Positions 42,994 through 51,093 of a stretch of DNA of 64,000 nt are shown piece by piece. The stretch's first letter is position 1; each line of letters starts with the position of its first letter. The position numbers were made by a program, and so were the translations under genes. The notes under the pieces are model-generated. The model worked only from the letters and a program-made list of their open reading frames with translations, was not told the origin of the DNA and did no database searches. Source of the stretch: Taibaiella helva (GTDB lineage Bacteria > Bacteroidota > Bacteroidia > Chitinophagales > Chitinophagaceae); NCBI RefSeq assembly GCF_003545695.1, contig NZ_QUZZ01000010.1, forward strand, positions 120,212 to 184,211. Reading direction: 5' to 3'.

Positions 42994-44301
42994 TTATGCC
43001 GGCTGCAATACTGCAGCGCCGGCTTCAAATTGCTGGAAGGCGATCTTTTGTTCGACCTTATAGATTTCTTTATCCATCACCTCGTTCAGGATAAAAGCAT
43101 TGCGGTAAGCGCCCATGCCCAGGTCGGGGCTTACGAAGCCATGTGTATGCAGCTCGGCATTCTGTACATAGATACCGGAGGCATCCTGGTCGATGCTGTA
43201 ATTGCGGTGCACGGCATAGCTGCCGTCGGGATTGCGTTTGATACGATCCTGTATGTTGCGCAGGAAGCCCGGTTCGCGATACTTGTAGCCGGTAGCCATA
43301 ATGACGTAATCGCTGGACACTTCAAAGGAAACACCTTGCTCTTCCTGGTGGAAATGTAGCACATGCCTGCCATCATCTCCGGCATGGATGGCTTGCAGAT
43401 TACTGTTGCACCGTAGGCTGGCATTGACTTTTCCGTCGGCAAGCTCTATCGCATACATACTGTTGTAGATCTCGTTGATCAGATCGTAATTGATGCCTTT
43501 GTACAGCGACTGCTGTGTAGCCAGCAGGTTCTTCCTTACGGCTTCCGGCAAGGCATAGAAGTAATCGACATAATCCGGAGAGGTCATTTCAAGGGTAAGC
43601 TTGGCGTGGTTTTCCAGGGGGAAAAATCTTCCCGAGCGCGTGATCCAATTGAGCTTCATGCCTTTCCTGGTCTCCGGCAGCAGGTCGCGGAAGATCTCCG
43701 CAGCGCTTTGGCCGGAACCCACAAGCGTCACCGAGCGTTGCTGTAAGACTTCTTCTTTCCGATGTAGATAATCGGCAGTATGTATAAGCCGGTCAGGGAG
43801 GGCGTGCTGGAGGACTTCCGGCAGGTAAGGCTGCGTGCCGGTACCCAATACCAGCTTGCGGCACCGGAAGCAGCTGATCGCACCGGAGGCAATATCTTCA
43901 GCTGTTACCTGGTAGATGCCGCCTTCGTAGTCGATCTGTATAACCCTTTGACCAAAGCGGCAATTGTCGAGCTGTTCAACAACCCACTGGCAATACTGGT
44001 TGTATTCGCGGCGATACACGAAGAAACTTTCGCGGATATAGAACTTATAGATGCGGTTGTTTTGCTTCAGGTAATTAAGCAGGCTGTAGGGGCTGGCAGG
44101 ATTGGCCATGGTAACGAGATCGGCCATAAAAGGTACTTGTAGAGTGGCATCGTCCAGCATCAGGCCTGGATGCCAGTCGAAGGACGGAGACTGGTCCAGG
44201 AAAAGGGCATTTAAGCCTTCCATCGGTGCGCTAAGTGCGGCCAGGCCCAGGTTAAAGGGGCCGATGCCGATGCCGATGAGATCATATACTTGTGGGTTCA
44301 T
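42994..44301 (-). CDS. Siderophore amine N-monooxygenase (lysine/ornithine/diamine type)
   Basis: A 435-residue FAD- and NADPH-dependent N-hydroxylase. GIGIGPFNLGLAALS (about 9-23) is the FAD-binding motif with the family PFNL signature; DWHPGLMLDDATLQVPFMADLVTM (about 43-66) is diagnostic of this class. The NADPH motif VTLVGSGQSAAEIFRDLLPE is at about 189-208, and MATGYKYREPGFL near residue 340 is the C-terminal ATGY motif. The ATG at 44301 was chosen because it overlaps the TGA of the preceding GNAT gene (ATGA). The enzyme should hydroxylate the free amino group of a diamine such as cadaverine or putrescine, giving the hydroxamate precursor. Confidence 0.93.
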   Translation of the reverse strand: MNPQVYDLIGIGIGPFNLGLAALSAPMEGLNALFLDQSPSFDWHPGLMLDDATLQVPFMADLVTMANPASPYSLLNYLKQNNRIYKFYIRESFFVYRREYNQYCQWVVEQLDNCRFGQRVIQIDYEGGIYQVTAEDIASGAISCFRCRKLVLGTGTQPYLPEVLQHALPDRLIHTADYLHRKEEVLQQRSVTLVGSGQSAAEIFRDLLPETRKGMKLNWITRSGRFFPLENHAKLTLEMTSPDYVDYFYALPEAVRKNLLATQQSLYKGINYDLINEIYNSMYAIELADGKVNASLRCNSNLQAIHAGDDGRHVLHFHQEEQGVSFEVSSDYVIMATGYKYREPGFLRNIQDRIKRNPDGSYAVHRNYSIDQDASGIYVQNAELHTHGFVSPDLGMGAYRNAFILNEVMDKEIYKVEQKIAFQQFEAGAAVLQPA

Positions 44302-45848
44302 GTGCTGAAGTTTTTGTGTGTTTGTTCTGTTGAAATAAAATTTCTGTTCTCCGGAAAGCGCTCCCAGTACCATTCCCGGCGGCAGAAGTTGAGGTGGGAA
44401 CGCTTATGAGGCATGTCCAGTATCTGGTCCAGGCGGAAACCGACATGCACCTTGTTCATCAGCGCAGCTACCGATTCAACCGATCCTTCGCCCACGAGCC
44501 GGTCGACCAACGGTTCGGCAAAAAGCCAGTCCAGTATGGTTTGCATGGTGGCTGATGGGAATTTCTTTCGCTTATCGGTAGGTGCGATCAACAGATGCGT
44601 TCCGTAATCGCCGGGCTGTACATCATAGTATTCGCCCAGCAGGTCCCTTGTCGCCCAGTACACTTCGAGGTTGAAGGTCGGCTCGCCGTTGATCTCCCCG
44701 ATAAAGCTGTGTGCAGTTTCATTGGCCGTTATCGTACGATAGAACAATTCCAGCTGCGCCATCGGCCAGTCCATTTTCCAGATCGGTTTGGCATGTTCTG
44801 CATGGAACCATTCGTACACTCTTTCCATATCCTGCTCATGATCGAAAGGACGGATGCTTACGGTAAGCTCTTCTTTCGGGAAGTAACGCTGAAACACGGG
44901 CTGCCTGCCATTGGGTATCAGGATAGGCTCTGCCAGGAAATATTCCTGCAGCGGGTTCGGATAGGTTACCGTATAGTTTTCGCTGGCAAACAAACGGCCT
45001 TTACGCAGAATGTTCCGCTGTGAAAGCAACTGCCGCAACGGTTCTTCCATATCGCCGACTGCATAGTTTTGAAAAGAGATGTACAACGCTTTAAGCAGGC
45101 TACGCTCGCTGCTAAGCCCATGCCTGCCCATGGCAGCCACCAGCGGCATAAAGCAGGAAAGGATATGATGCATCCAGCTGTCTCCCGCATCCCTGCCTTT
45201 GGTGCACCGGCATTTGTCGGGGAAGCCTTCAGCATCGATATGGACTTCGATTAAAGGAAAGGTATAAGCTGCTGCTCCTGCCTGTGGTACGAGCAACGGC
45301 AGCACATGACGGATATAAAGCGCAAACCAGCGGTGCAGCTGCTCTTCAGACATTAGGGTGCCGGAAGCACTTGCAAACAGTGATACGATCAAAGGTGTAT
45401 TGTCCTGCCTGGCGGCCAGCGCTCCCGGGCGATACCATCCGCTTGTACCGACAGCTGGTACTGCGGGCACCACTGCTGCGAAAGTACCGGTAAACAGCCT
45501 CTTCAGGCTATCAGAGGCATAGCCCGAAGCAAGCTCAAGAAGGCGTTCGGGGCTAAGCTCGTGTATGGAATTATCTTCAGGGAGGCGTTCCCATGCCGGC
45601 GAGGCAAACAGGTGATCGCCGGTAAGCGACCGGTAAGCGACCGGTACGAATACTTCGCTGCCCTGTGCGGTAAAGTCGATACGGAAATGCAAAGGGCATT
45701 CGTATTGACACATCTTATTCCGTAAGGCTTCATCGTATACAGCCGGTCCTATATACGGCGTCCAGTTGCGGAAGTCCCGGCAGTAAGCATTGAGCCAGAT
45801 ATCGATGGCGGTGCTGTGTTTAAGAGAGAGCATAGAAAGTGTCGCCAT
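44298..45848 (-). CDS. GNAT acyltransferase (siderophore N-acylase) with long N-terminal extension
   Basis: A 516-residue protein. The C-terminal 190 residues (from about 325: SIRPFDHEQDMERVYEWFHAEHAKPIW) are a GNAT domain of the IucB/RhbD/DesC type, with HLLIAPTDKRKKFPSATMQTILDWLF, VDRLVGEGSVESVAALMNKVHVGF and a typical acetyl-CoA loop. It should acylate an N-hydroxylated diamine to a hydroxamate. The first 320 residues are not GNAT; they show no motif I can name. The gene overlaps the decarboxylase gene by up to 29 bp upstream and the monooxygenase gene by 4 bp downstream, so all three are translationally coupled. A later start at MLSLKHSTAID (45833) would still work. Confidence 0.88.
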   Translation of the reverse strand: MATLSMLSLKHSTAIDIWLNAYCRDFRNWTPYIGPAVYDEALRNKMCQYECPLHFRIDFTAQGSEVFVPVAYRSLTGDHLFASPAWERLPEDNSIHELSPERLLELASGYASDSLKRLFTGTFAAVVPAVPAVGTSGWYRPGALAARQDNTPLIVSLFASASGTLMSEEQLHRWFALYIRHVLPLLVPQAGAAAYTFPLIEVHIDAEGFPDKCRCTKGRDAGDSWMHHILSCFMPLVAAMGRHGLSSERSLLKALYISFQNYAVGDMEEPLRQLLSQRNILRKGRLFASENYTVTYPNPLQEYFLAEPILIPNGRQPVFQRYFPKEELTVSIRPFDHEQDMERVYEWFHAEHAKPIWKMDWPMAQLELFYRTITANETAHSFIGEINGEPTFNLEVYWATRDLLGEYYDVQPGDYGTHLLIAPTDKRKKFPSATMQTILDWLFAEPLVDRLVGEGSVESVAALMNKVHVGFRLDQILDMPHKRSHLNFCRREWYWERFPENRNFISTEQTHKNFST

Positions 45849-47352
45849 ATTGCTTGATGGTTTGGAGAATACTCCGGATGTCTTCGATGGTCGTCACCGG
45901 ATTAAGCAGGGTGAATTTCAGATAAAAGCGCCCATTCACTTTGGTGCTGGCTACCATGACCTCACCACTGCGAAACATTTCTTTTTTGATATAGCTGTTA
46001 AGCGTATCGCTTTCTTCATCTGTGATACCACCGGGTACGTAGCGGAACAGCAAGGCACTGATATCCGAATCACAAAGCAGCTCCAGCTCGGGGTCAGCTT
46101 CGATCAGCGCGGCAGTCTCGGCGGCAGTGTCGATAATAGTATCGATATACCTGCCCAGCTCTTCCTTGCCCAGCATGCGCAGCGTGCACCAGAGCTTGAG
46201 CGCATCGAAGCGCCGGGTCACCTGGGTCACTGTCTTATTCACCAGCGAAGGATGCTCTTCATAATCCTGGTCTTCAGGGTTGAGATAATCGGCATGATGC
46301 CTGATGATCTTGAGCAGGTTGCGGTGCCGTACGATAAAGGCGCTGCTGCTGACCGGCTGGAAGAAAGACTTGTGATAATCGATCGTTACGGAATCGGCCA
46401 GCTCGATACCCTGCAGCAGATCCCGATACTTGTTGCTGAGCAGCAGGCCGCAGCCGTAAGCGGCATCGACATGCATCCAGATATTGTAACGCCCGGCCAG
46501 GCGGGCGATCGGTTCCAGCGGATCGATATTGCCGAAGTCGGTAGTGCCTGCCGTCGCAATAACAGCGATGGGAATATTGCCCTGCGCCAGCTCAGCTTCT
46601 ATAGCCGATTGCAGCGCAGCGACATCCATCCGGAAACGTTGATCGGTGCTGACTTTGACAATGCCCTGCTCTCCGAGACCGAGCAGGGAGGCGTTTTTAA
46701 GATTGCTGAAATGCGATTTTTCAGAGACGAATACCTTGAACCGTCCGGCTTCCGAAGGATTACCGTCCTTTTTGATATTATGGGCAAAGTGTTCCTGGGC
46801 AAAGTGATCCCGGGCCAGCAGCATACCCATCAGGTTGCTGAGGGTACCGCCCGAGGTGAAGACGCCATCGGCGTACGCGCCGAAGCCGATCTGCGTAGCC
46901 GTCCAGGCAATCAGGCGTTGCTCCATTAAGGTACCGCCGGCGCTCTGGTCCCAGGTATCCTGCGAAGAATTAATAGCACTGATGAGCACCTCCGCCACCA
47001 GTGCGGGGATCACCACGGGGCAGTTCAAATGCGCGATGTACTGCGGCAGGTGAAAAGCTGTAGCATGATTCACATAGAGCTCCTGCACTTCCTGAAGCAA
47101 GGCATCGTAGTCCTGTAGCGGCGTGTCGAAATCTACCGTGTCGAACAGCTCGTTCAGCTGCGCTACGCTGATGCCGCTGAAAGGCCGTTGCTGCTGTTCC
47201 AGGAATTGCAGCACCACCGCTTTTGCCTTTTGTATCGCCTTGCTGTAGGTATCTGCCGATTGTGCATTGAAGATGCCGGGATAGGCTTCTGCAGCGGCAT
47301 CCAGGAGCGCAGCAGCCATTTGTACCGGAACGGGATAGCTTAATTGTTCCAT
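45820..47352 (-). CDS. PLP-dependent decarboxylase, DesA/RhbB-like (diamine-forming)
   Basis: A 510-residue group II PLP decarboxylase. VFTSGGTLSNLMGMLLARDH (about 163-182) is the PLP phosphate region, HVDAAYGCGLLLS (about 302-314) has the cofactor aspartate, and DYHKSFFQPVSSSAF (about 333-347) carries the PLP lysine. The SFFQPVSSSA form is characteristic of DesA and RhbB siderophore decarboxylases, which make cadaverine from lysine (desferrioxamine) or 1,3-diaminopropane from diaminobutyrate (rhizobactin). No diaminobutyrate aminotransferase is visible in the window, so lysine is the better guess. The stop codon region overlaps the start of the GNAT gene. Confidence 0.9.
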   Translation of the reverse strand: MEQLSYPVPVQMAAALLDAAAEAYPGIFNAQSADTYSKAIQKAKAVVLQFLEQQQRPFSGISVAQLNELFDTVDFDTPLQDYDALLQEVQELYVNHATAFHLPQYIAHLNCPVVIPALVAEVLISAINSSQDTWDQSAGGTLMEQRLIAWTATQIGFGAYADGVFTSGGTLSNLMGMLLARDHFAQEHFAHNIKKDGNPSEAGRFKVFVSEKSHFSNLKNASLLGLGEQGIVKVSTDQRFRMDVAALQSAIEAELAQGNIPIAVIATAGTTDFGNIDPLEPIARLAGRYNIWMHVDAAYGCGLLLSNKYRDLLQGIELADSVTIDYHKSFFQPVSSSAFIVRHRNLLKIIRHHADYLNPEDQDYEEHPSLVNKTVTQVTRRFDALKLWCTLRMLGKEELGRYIDTIIDTAAETAALIEADPELELLCDSDISALLFRYVPGGITDEESDTLNSYIKKEMFRSGEVMVASTKVNGRFYLKFTLLNPVTTIEDIRSILQTIKQYGDTFYALS

Positions 47353-47395
47353 AATTATGTTTGTCTGGTTGTTTTTATATCTGGGATTGTACTTG

Positions 47396-48592
47396 CTAGG
47401 TTGTGATTGCTGTTGTGGCAGTGACTGCTGTCCTTTGTTGCTGTTTATGGCCTGAAAGGGCCGATGCTATGCTGCACAGGGCATACTGTACGAGAAGCAT
47501 CAATGTCCATATCCCGTACACGCCAGCCAGGGGGAAGCCATAGCCCTGCAGCACATTGCCGGGTTTATAGGAGGCCGCTGTGATGATCATGGCCTGCCAG
47601 GGCTTACCCTGCATCATCACAGCTGGCATGGCGGCAAGGTGAATAATAAGCGTGCTGACCAGGTACACCATCAGCGGCTGCCTGCCCAGTACGGAAAAGA
47701 ACCGGAACGGCCGTGCAGAAGAAGCTTTGAGGGTAAAGGCAAAGAGGATCAGCAAGGGACCTGTGGTAATACACAGATAATCGAGCGAGGCGGGATACTT
47801 GGTCACGTTGAAAAAGGAGATCAGGGTTCCGCTCCAGGTATCCTGCGGAGTCCAGGGCGTCTTGTCGCCATAGAGATTGGCTGTTCTCAGTGCCAGGAAG
47901 ACCAGGCACAGCAGCATACCCATGCGCATGGCTTTTTTCCTTATCGTTTTCGCCGGGGTATGACAGATATAATGCCCCAGAGTGTAAGCCAGGCAGAGCA
48001 GCGCCGACCAGGGTAGCAAGGTATAGTTGATGGTATAGAGACGATCGCCGGATAAGAGGTATTTCTGCTGGTGCAGGATATACCAGGCAATGGCTCCGGC
48101 CGAATGGCCTGTGGCCGTTAGCTTATCGAGGCAATCGTGCCCCGCGATGACCAGCAGCGCGATACCGACGAGCCAGCGCAAAGGCAGGTATTGCAATATA
48201 GCCAGCAGGATCATGCTGAGGCCAGTGATACCGATGATGTACAAGCCAAGCGTTCGGTAGTAAGGATCGAAGGTGTAAAGGAAATTGTTGATCCCTGCTT
48301 CTGTGAGGATCAGCAGCAAGCCGTTCCGGATCCATACCCCGGCATTTTGCGCTTTGCTCCGCTGCCGTCCTTTGATGTACAGCTCAATGCCCGTGAGCAG
48401 GAATGCCGCCGGCGCGAAGAAATGCGCGCTGAACCGGGTAAAGAACAGGGCCAGGTCGGGCTTCGTCATGTCGACCGGCGGGGTATTCCAGCAGTGGAAA
48501 AAAAGCCGGGTATGGTCCAGTATAGCCAGGGCTAAAACCATGCCTGCTATAAGGTTCCGTTGCCGTATCCAATCCCGTAGTCTGATAGCCAT
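47396..48592 (-). CDS. DUF1624-like membrane protein (heparan-alpha-glucosaminide acetyltransferase-like)
   Basis: A 398-residue integral membrane protein with about ten helices. The N-terminal signature, GMVLALAILDHTRLFFHCW (about 17-35) and FFTRFSAHFFAPAAFLLTGIELYIKG (about 50-75), matches DUF1624, a family related to lysosomal heparan-alpha-glucosaminide N-acetyltransferases. Known members transfer acyl groups across membranes. VLGRQPLMVYLVSTLIIHLAA (about 312) is the end of the conserved core. Its place between the receptor gene and the decarboxylase gene suggests a link to the siderophore, for instance acylation or membrane handling, but family members also occur in unrelated contexts. 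Confidence 0.78.
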   Translation of the reverse strand: MAIRLRDWIRQRNLIAGMVLALAILDHTRLFFHCWNTPPVDMTKPDLALFFTRFSAHFFAPAAFLLTGIELYIKGRQRSKAQNAGVWIRNGLLLILTEAGINNFLYTFDPYYRTLGLYIIGITGLSMILLAILQYLPLRWLVGIALLVIAGHDCLDKLTATGHSAGAIAWYILHQQKYLLSGDRLYTINYTLLPWSALLCLAYTLGHYICHTPAKTIRKKAMRMGMLLCLVFLALRTANLYGDKTPWTPQDTWSGTLISFFNVTKYPASLDYLCITTGPLLILFAFTLKASSARPFRFFSVLGRQPLMVYLVSTLIIHLAAMPAVMMQGKPWQAMIITAASYKPGNVLQGYGFPLAGVYGIWTLMLLVQYALCSIASALSGHKQQQRTAVTATTAITT

Positions 48593-48607
48593 TGCTGTGG
48601 TATTGGA

Positions 48608-48642
48608 CCGCTCAGGGTTGATGTAAAAATGCCCCTGAGCGG
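48608..48642. promoter_or_regulatory. Intergenic hairpin between TonB receptor and biosynthetic genes
   Basis: A 10-bp perfect stem, ccgctcaggg / ccctgagcgg, in the 75-bp gap after the receptor gene. No T-run follows on the minus strand, so it may reduce read-through or protect the transcript end, giving the receptor and the downstream enzymes different expression levels. Confidence 0.55.
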
Positions 48643-48667
48643 CCGGTATGATTAAGATGTCGGGTGG

Positions 48668-51061
48668 TTAGAATTTGTAAGCGACGCTCATCATAAAGTT
48701 CCTGGTTTTCTGCGGGCGGGAATAGAAGCCATCGCTTACCCAGTATTTTTCGTTAAGCATATTGTTCAGCTTAAAGCTGATGCGGTACTTAGGTCTGTTA
48801 TAGAATATTGTAGCATCCACCATGGTGTAAGCGGGCAGGGTAAAGGTGTTCTGGTTGTCCTGGAAGACGTCGGAAACGTACATCACGCCACCACCGATGC
48901 CCAGGCCTTTCACGGCACTTTCAAGCAGCGTGTACGTCAGCCATACATTGCCTACATGTTCCGGGGTACCTAGTGCCCGCTTCCCTTCGATATTGACCGC
49001 CGCCCTGGTAAACTTGTTGTCGTTGTAGCCATAGCCTGCAATCAGGTTAAAGCCGGGGAAAGGGCTGGCGATCAGCTCGGCTTCAACGCCTTTGCTCTGC
49101 TGAGTGCCGTTCTGTACCGTAAAGGTTTTTCCGTCACGGAGCTCAGGCATGATCGCATTGGTTACGCGGATATCATAATAGCTTAGTGTAGCGCTCAGCT
49201 TGCCTTCCATCAGGGCAAGCTTGGCGCCGGCTTCCCATTGATTGGCTTGCTGAGGCTTGAACACGGAGGTGCTGCCATCCGGCTGGAGGGCATTGGCTAC
49301 GTTCTTGAAGCCGTTCATATAGTTGGCAAACAAAGCGATCTTCTCTTTGACCGGCTGGTACACCAGGCCGAACTTGGGCGAAAGCGCTGTCTGGCTGTAG
49401 TCACCGGTCGTCATGCTGGTGAGGGTATTGTACACACCTTTGTTCACAAAATGATCGACGCGAAGACTTGCCATCGCCATCAGGTTATCTGTAAAATTGA
49501 GGACATCAGAGATATAAGCGCTGTAGGTGTACTGCTTGTACTGGTTCTCCGGTGTGCTCATATTGCCCAGCTTGTTTTCAATATCCTGGATACGGGCAGA
49601 GGGCGTGGCTTTGTTGATGTTCACGGTATCGGTGGGCAGGTAGGTGTATTTTACATTGCGGTACTGGGACATGTAGTCGGCGCCGATCACCACCCGGTTG
49701 CGCAACGAACCGATAGGAAAATCCCCGATAAAATTTTGCTGGATATGCTGCCTGCCGGATTTATCAGGAGAGAATGAGCGCATAGGGCGTGCTACAGTAG
49801 AGTCGCTGATCCAGGTCAGGTCATAAATAAACAGGTCGTTGTATTCACCCACACCCCAGGAGAAATGGGTTTGCGAGGTCCAGCTGTCCGATATTTTGTA
49901 CGCGGCCTGCGCATATACATTGCCCGACATCTGGTTGCTTACCAGGGAATTGTCCTGCAGGGAGCGCTTGTAACCGAGCTTCAGCTCGTCAAAGCCTTTG
50001 GCCGTAACGCCTTTACCTATAGACCATCCGGCAGGAGTGGTGCCGCGGTAATGCTGCAGATCGGCATCCAGGCTGAAGGTGAGCCGTTCGTTCACTTTAT
50101 AGGTAAGCGACGGTGCAACCACATAGGTCGAACCATTGCCCTGGTCCTGGAAGCTGTTCTCTTTCTGTGCGGCAAGATTGATACGGAACAATAAGGTCTT
50201 GTCTCTATTTACCGGCGTATTTAGATCCGCTGTAATGCGGCTCAGATCAAAGCTGCCATAGGTGTAAGAGACTTCTCCGCCAAAATATGCATAAGGCTTC
50301 TTGGTGATGTAGTTGACCACACCGCCAAATGAAGTCATCGTCGATCCGAAAAGGGTAGCGGAAGGACCTTTGATGGTTTCCACTCTTTCTACCAGGGAAA
50401 GGTCGATACCGGTACGGAGGTTTGTGGCCATACCGTTGCGGAGGTTTTCGCTGGCCTGGAAGCCCCTCGAGAAAAAGGCGGGCATGCCTGCACCGGTCTT
50501 GGAAGGTGCAGCGCCGGGCACATTGCGGAAGGATTCATCGAGCGTAAGCGCCATCTGCTCTTTGATCAGCTCCTTATCTACCACACTGTACACCTGGGGA
50601 TTTTCGAGGTACTTCAGCGGCATGCGGGCCACATTGGGACTTTCTTTCCGTGAAGAAATGGTGTACTTGTTGCCCACAATCATGATCTCGTTCAGCTCCT
50701 GTCCCGAAGCGGACAAGGTGAAATCCTGTACCGCATCTTCTCCCGCGGCAACGGTAACAGCATGTGAAGAGCGTTGCTGGCCTACATAGCTTACGACAAG
50801 GGTATAAGTTCCCGGCTGCAGATCATCGAACTGGTAGTTCCCGTTTTCATCCACTGTTATGCTGGTAAGGCCTCCAATAGTGACATGGCAGTAGGCGGCG
50901 GGCTGACCATCGCTGGTAGTTACTTTTCCGTGTATCTGAGATCGTTCTTCAGATGCTGCAGCATGGTGGTCGAAGGGAAACAGGCTGAACAGGGTAAGCA
51001 TACCAGGCAAAGCCAGCTTCAACAGGGGCTTGCAGCAATCGGGGTAAAATATCGGGGACAT
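48668..51061 (-). CDS. TonB-dependent siderophore receptor
   Basis: A 797-residue outer-membrane receptor that imports the ferric siderophore with energy from TonB-ExbBD. Signal peptide region 1-30 (LLKLALPGMLTLFSLFPFDHHA). Residues 40-125 are a carboxypeptidase regulatory-like domain (IHGKVTTSDGQPAAYCHVTIGG...YTLVVSYVGQQ), common in Bacteroidota receptors. The plug follows (VYSVVDKELIKEQMALTLDESFRNVPGAAPSKTGAG, about 155-190; VERVETIKGPSATLFGSTMTSFGGVVNYITKKP, about 224-256), matching the siderophore receptor family rather than SusC. The barrel ends FMMSVAYKF with the terminal aromatic. It follows the two NIS synthetase genes in the same run. Confidence 0.94.
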   Translation of the reverse strand: MSPIFYPDCCKPLLKLALPGMLTLFSLFPFDHHAAASEERSQIHGKVTTSDGQPAAYCHVTIGGLTSITVDENGNYQFDDLQPGTYTLVVSYVGQQRSSHAVTVAAGEDAVQDFTLSASGQELNEIMIVGNKYTISSRKESPNVARMPLKYLENPQVYSVVDKELIKEQMALTLDESFRNVPGAAPSKTGAGMPAFFSRGFQASENLRNGMATNLRTGIDLSLVERVETIKGPSATLFGSTMTSFGGVVNYITKKPYAYFGGEVSYTYGSFDLSRITADLNTPVNRDKTLLFRINLAAQKENSFQDQGNGSTYVVAPSLTYKVNERLTFSLDADLQHYRGTTPAGWSIGKGVTAKGFDELKLGYKRSLQDNSLVSNQMSGNVYAQAAYKISDSWTSQTHFSWGVGEYNDLFIYDLTWISDSTVARPMRSFSPDKSGRQHIQQNFIGDFPIGSLRNRVVIGADYMSQYRNVKYTYLPTDTVNINKATPSARIQDIENKLGNMSTPENQYKQYTYSAYISDVLNFTDNLMAMASLRVDHFVNKGVYNTLTSMTTGDYSQTALSPKFGLVYQPVKEKIALFANYMNGFKNVANALQPDGSTSVFKPQQANQWEAGAKLALMEGKLSATLSYYDIRVTNAIMPELRDGKTFTVQNGTQQSKGVEAELIASPFPGFNLIAGYGYNDNKFTRAAVNIEGKRALGTPEHVGNVWLTYTLLESAVKGLGIGGGVMYVSDVFQDNQNTFTLPAYTMVDATIFYNRPKYRISFKLNNMLNEKYWVSDGFYSRPQKTRNFMMSVAYKF

Positions 51062-51093
51062 GCAGTGAATTGAGGAATTTAAATATGACTTGG

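Noticed and set aside
45790..46929. 379-codon plus-strand open frame opposite the PLP decarboxylase
   Set aside because: Shadow of a clear DesA-like decarboxylase gene.
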